A DNA stretch of 6,888 nucleotides from Oscillospiraceae bacterium. GTDB lineage: Bacteria; Bacillota; Clostridia; Oscillospirales; Ruminococcaceae. The notes beneath the pieces are model-generated. The model ran no database searches, was not told where the DNA came from, and saw only the letters and a list, made by a program, of their open reading frames with translations. This document shows positions 5,056 through 6,888 of the stretch, in pieces (positions within the stretch are counted from its first letter, which is position 1; each line of letters opens with the position of its first letter). The position numbers and the translations under genes were made by a program. The DNA is taken from contig CABIYQ010000034.1 in NCBI GenBank assembly GCA_902362965.1, positions 1 through 6,888 on the forward strand, given 5' to 3'.

Positions 5056-5253
5056 TTAAATAAATTTTTTAACTGCTCTGTCAACTCTCACTTGTTTCCC
5101 CATATTTGTCAACCATGGGCAAACTTCCCTCAGTGCGTTGTACTCTGCATCGCTAGGTATGTAGTCTGGGTTACTGCTACGTTTCGGTTGACCTAATATA
5201 TCGAATGCAACGCTTGTTTCCTCATACCCTGACCCCTTCTTCAATTGCTTCAT
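5056..5253 (-). CDS. 65-residue protein of unknown function
   Basis: The product begins MKQLKKGSGYEETSVAFDIL and contains NPDYIPSDAEYNALREVCPW, ending in a basic stretch RVDRAVKKFI. It is mixed charge and probably small, helical and soluble. I recognise no family. ATG 5253 has a near-ideal AAGGAGG site six bases upstream, and the gene sits 17 bp after the DUF6551-like gene and 17 bp before the repeat protein, so it is almost certainly translated as part of the operon. The basic tail could contact nucleic acid, but nothing more specific can be said. Confidence 0.72.
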   Translation of the reverse strand: MKQLKKGSGYEETSVAFDILGQPKRSSNPDYIPSDAEYNALREVCPWLTNMGKQVRVDRAVKKFI

Positions 5254-5270
5254 TTCTTTCCTCCTTGGTT

Positions 5271-6044
5271 TTAAATTTTGTCGTCTAACCTGTTGGTTCT
5301 TAAATTTTTGTTATAAATATTTAATATCTGTCTTGCAAAACGTGCATCACCTCCATTTGAAAACGCCTTTCCCTCTCTTATGATTATTGCAGGGCTTACT
5401 TTTGATAGCTGCGTTACCAATGTTTTTCTTTTATATTCACCTTTATAGGTTTTATAAAACAGATACATACCACCGATTATTTCAGTGTTCAGGCTTTCCG
5501 GTATACCCTCCCATGACTCTTTTATTAATGATAATATTTCTATAAAATCAGACGATGAAACGGCTTTAAATACTTTATATGTTTTGGCTACCGCAGTAAT
5601 ACGGTTAATCTTTTTAGATTTAGAAAAATCCATATAAAATCCACTGCACTCAACTAATCTTACCATTTCAACCACATCTACATCTCCTGCAGCATATAAA
5701 GCTTTAAACTTTGCAATGCTTTCAACTGCACGGGATATTCCGTTTTGTTCAGCGAACAGTCTGGCTTCATCTTCTTGGGTAAGTCCCTCATAAACCTTAC
5801 AGTCAACCATCAAACTTGGACTATGATTTTGCATCCTTAATGACGCAAGGGTATGCTGACCGTCAAAAACATAGTATCTTCCGTCTCTGTGAGACACCTT
5901 TATTGGATTGACTAGCGCAGGATTAAAATTAGCAACTATTCTCTTTACTCTGTCCTGCTGGATTTCTCTTTGATATGCCTTGTCTACTACCAAAAGTCTG
6001 GCATTTAGTTGACAATACTTAAATTTTGTGTTATAATTATTCAT
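5271..6044 (-). CDS. ParB-fold protein, DUF6551-like
   Basis: The 257-residue product has a ParB/sulfiredoxin-type N-terminal domain: AYQREIQQDRVKRIVANFNP (about 23-42), NPIKVSHRDGRYYVFDGQHT (46-65), then VYEGLTQEDEARLFAEQN (84-101). This order matches DUF6551 proteins of phages and bacteria. ParB-fold domains bind nucleotides and often DNA. The arginine that usually follows DGQH is a threonine here, so nucleotide hydrolysis may be altered. The C-terminal 150 residues are helical with no motif I recognise. ATG 6044 overlaps the last 8 nt of the upstream ParB-like gene, and AAAGGA lies about 10 nt before it. A predicted plus-strand RNA would cover this ribosome site. The likely role is DNA binding in replication or regulation, but this is not established. 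Confidence 0.75.
   Translation of the reverse strand: MNNYNTKFKYCQLNARLLVVDKAYQREIQQDRVKRIVANFNPALVNPIKVSHRDGRYYVFDGQHTLASLRMQNHSPSLMVDCKVYEGLTQEDEARLFAEQNGISRAVESIAKFKALYAAGDVDVVEMVRLVECSGFYMDFSKSKKINRITAVAKTYKVFKAVSSSDFIEILSLIKESWEGIPESLNTEIIGGMYLFYKTYKGEYKRKTLVTQLSKVSPAIIIREGKAFSNGGDARFARQILNIYNKNLRTNRLDDKI
6009..6037 (+). promoter_or_regulatory. Perfect-consensus plus-strand sigma-70 promoter opposing the operon
   Basis: TTGACA (6009-6014), exactly 17 nt, then TATAAT (6032-6037), with TG at the extended -10 position (TGTTATAAT). All 12 core bases match consensus. It lies inside the first codons of the DUF6551-like gene and points against it. The predicted start is near 6043-6045, and a terminator follows at 6074-6111. 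Confidence 0.65.
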
Positions 6045-6888
6045 AGTTAATATTTCCTTTCATTTTTTGTATTGCTGCTTCTGCTTTCTCCAGAGCAGCC
6101 TTTATTTTTTTACCGTTTTCTTCTGTTATTGTTACGTCATATTCCTCTATACATCTGTCAATATCACCAGCGAAATTTGATACTACACACAAAATATCTT
6201 CTGCCAGATCATCAGATGTTAATTCAACCGGTGTATTTGTATCGTACAAACTATTAATGATACTGTCTACATCTGCATTTTTTATTTTGTCATCCATAGT
6301 TGCAGTTACGTCTCCTTTAAAATCTGTTATAGGTTTTGCCATTCTCTTCTGCTTGTTGCGGCATTGTTTACAAACATTTTTACCTGCATAGAATTCATCG
6401 GCGGGCTTTTCATTACCGCATTTGTTACAAACCTTAGTCTCTTTCGACTTAGTTGTTATTTCATGATATATAGCGTTTACAGTGTTCCCCTTACCGCCTG
6501 TTCTGGCTCTTTGGATTTGCTCCGGAGAGCCTTTTTCTTGTATCACAGACACTTTGCTAATCGTATCTCTTGACACTCCTGCTATTTTAGCTATATCTTC
6601 CCGGGTTTCACCATTCTTTGAACATTCCGCAGAATTCTGCGGAATGTTAAGATCGTTCCGCTTACCTTGTCTCTTCTTAGCCTGTGCCGCAAGCATAGGT
6701 TTCAATTTCAAGGCAAGCTCGCTCCGCTGAAATTTTGTAAGATTTCTTCTTCCGAACTGATTTAATATGATCCACCGCTCAGCTTCTTCATCTGATTCAA
6801 AATCTTTATTAACGGTTTTATATGTAATCCCATGTTTTTGGCAAATTTCATAGCGATTATGCCCGTCTATCAAGAGATCTCCCCAAAC
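6037..6888 (-). CDS. ParB-like DNA-binding protein with HTH and zinc ribbon (5' end cut by right edge)
   Basis: The frame is open at the right edge. The visible 284 residues begin VWGDLLIDGHNRYEIC, where DGHNR is the conserved ParB nucleotide-binding box, so the start lies outside the window and the TTG at 6873 is not a real start. Next come a segment typical of phage ParB relatives (RWIILNQFGRRNLTKFQRSE), the helix-turn-helix REDIAKIAGVSRDTISKV near visible residues 96-113, a zinc ribbon with spacing C-x2-C-x15-C-x2-C at 154-176, and an acidic then helical tail. Such proteins bind specific DNA sites and act in partition, regulation or methyltransferase-linked modules. The gene contains a perfect 28-bp palindrome and overlaps the next gene by 8 nt. 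The fold call is firm, the exact role open. Confidence 0.85.
   Translation of the reverse strand, partial: VWGDLLIDGHNRYEICQKHGITYKTVNKDFESDEEAERWIILNQFGRRNLTKFQRSELALKLKPMLAAQAKKRQGKRNDLNIPQNSAECSKNGETREDIAKIAGVSRDTISKVSVIQEKGSPEQIQRARTGGKGNTVNAIYHEITTKSKETKVCNKCGNEKPADEFYAGKNVCKQCRNKQKRMAKPITDFKGDVTATMDDKIKNADVDSIINSLYDTNTPVELTSDDLAEDILCVVSNFAGDIDRCIEEYDVTITEENGKKIKAALEKAEAAIQKMKGNINYE
6044..6111 (+). ncRNA. Candidate antisense RNA over the DUF6551 translation start (about 68 nt)
   Basis: The stretch is bracketed by a perfect-consensus promoter and an intrinsic terminator on the plus strand. The predicted RNA begins with a U-rich leader containing UUUCCUUUC, the complement of the AAAGGA ribosome site of the DUF6551-like gene, and ends in a hairpin and U-tail. 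It would pair with the start region of that mRNA and with the 3' end of the parB-like gene, so an antisense block on translation is plausible. Ends are predicted from sequence only. Confidence 0.45.
6074..6111 (+). terminator. Intrinsic terminator, plus strand
   Basis: GCTGCT (6074-6079) and CTG (6081-6083) pair with CAG (6091-6093) and AGCAGC (6094-6099), nine pairs with one bulged T at 6080 and a 7-nt loop. CTTTA and seven T residues follow, ending at 6111. It falls within the alanine/lysine-rich 3' end of the parB-like gene, so coincidence with coding sequence is possible, but its position after a perfect promoter argues for function. Confidence 0.6.
6621..6648. repeat. Perfect 28-bp palindrome within the parB-like gene
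   Basis: AACATTCCGCAGAA at 6621-6634 is followed directly by its exact reverse complement at 6635-6648, with GAATTC at the centre and no spacer. It starts at a codon boundary and encodes NIPQNSAECS, just before the helix-turn-helix. It could be a binding site for the encoded protein or another regulator, a small palindromic insertion in a tolerant linker, or an RNA hairpin in the mRNA. Confidence 0.95.

Noticed and set aside
6570..6597. Third plus-strand promoter-like site, TTGACA, 16 nt, TATATC, just before the 28-bp palindrome
   Set aside because: The -35 is perfect but the -10 matches only 4 of 6, there is no extended -10, and no terminator with a T-run follows. Worth including in any RNA-seq check but not supported alone.
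6873..6888. TTG at 6873 as the start of the ParB-like gene
   Set aside because: The frame continues upstream to the window edge and the residues there (VWGDLL before IDGHNR) fit the interior of a ParB domain, so the gene is simply truncated.

Overview
The window looks like the early DNA replication and recombination module of a bacteriophage or prophage from a low-GC Firmicute, most likely a gut or rumen Clostridia host. The evidence is AT-rich DNA, strong AAGGAGG-type ribosome sites, short tightly packed genes, and the set ParB-like proteins, ERF annealase, single-strand binding protein (SSB), DUF927 ATPase and DEAD/DEAH helicase. I see no integrase, structural gene, tRNA, rRNA or CRISPR array, so phage or prophage status is inferred from the module alone.

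Every credible protein gene is on the minus strand, so transcription runs from right to left. In that order: a ParB/HTH/zinc-ribbon protein cut by the right edge (6888-6037); a DUF6551-like ParB-fold protein (6044-5271); a 65-aa unknown (5253-5056); a DUF7666-type protein with twelve perfect 9-residue repeats (5038-4157); a 63-aa unknown (4051-3860); a 43-aa Cys-rich miniprotein (3863-3732); a 75-aa four-Cys protein (3730-3503); ERF single-strand annealing protein (3501-2941); SSB (2940-2527); a DUF927 helicase/primase-like ATPase (to 382); a 307-bp non-coding, origin-like region (75-381); and the first 24 codons of a DEAD/DEAH helicase that runs off the left edge (74-1). Junctions from 4051 to 2527 are overlaps, abutments or single-base gaps, so these five genes are probably translationally coupled.

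ERF and SSB form a single-strand annealing pair. The DUF927 ATPase and the helicase flank a region that looks like a replication origin: two tandem pairs of the 8-mer TGTGGGAC facing each other across an AT-rich core, plus further GGGAC-containing sites. The natural reading is an initiator/helicase/annealing module with its own origin.

The least expected signals are on the opposite strand. Two plus-strand elements each combine a near-perfect or perfect extended -10 sigma-70 promoter with an intrinsic terminator 25-40 nt after the predicted transcription start. One is at 4070-4158 and one at 6009-6111. Neither has a plus-strand gene between promoter and terminator, so they may encode tiny antisense or trans-acting RNAs of about 55-70 nt. 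Also notable are a perfect 28-bp palindrome inside the ParB-like gene, and a DUF927 gene whose reading frame continues 51 codons upstream of its first ATG to an ATA codon placed just after a Shine-Dalgarno-like sequence.
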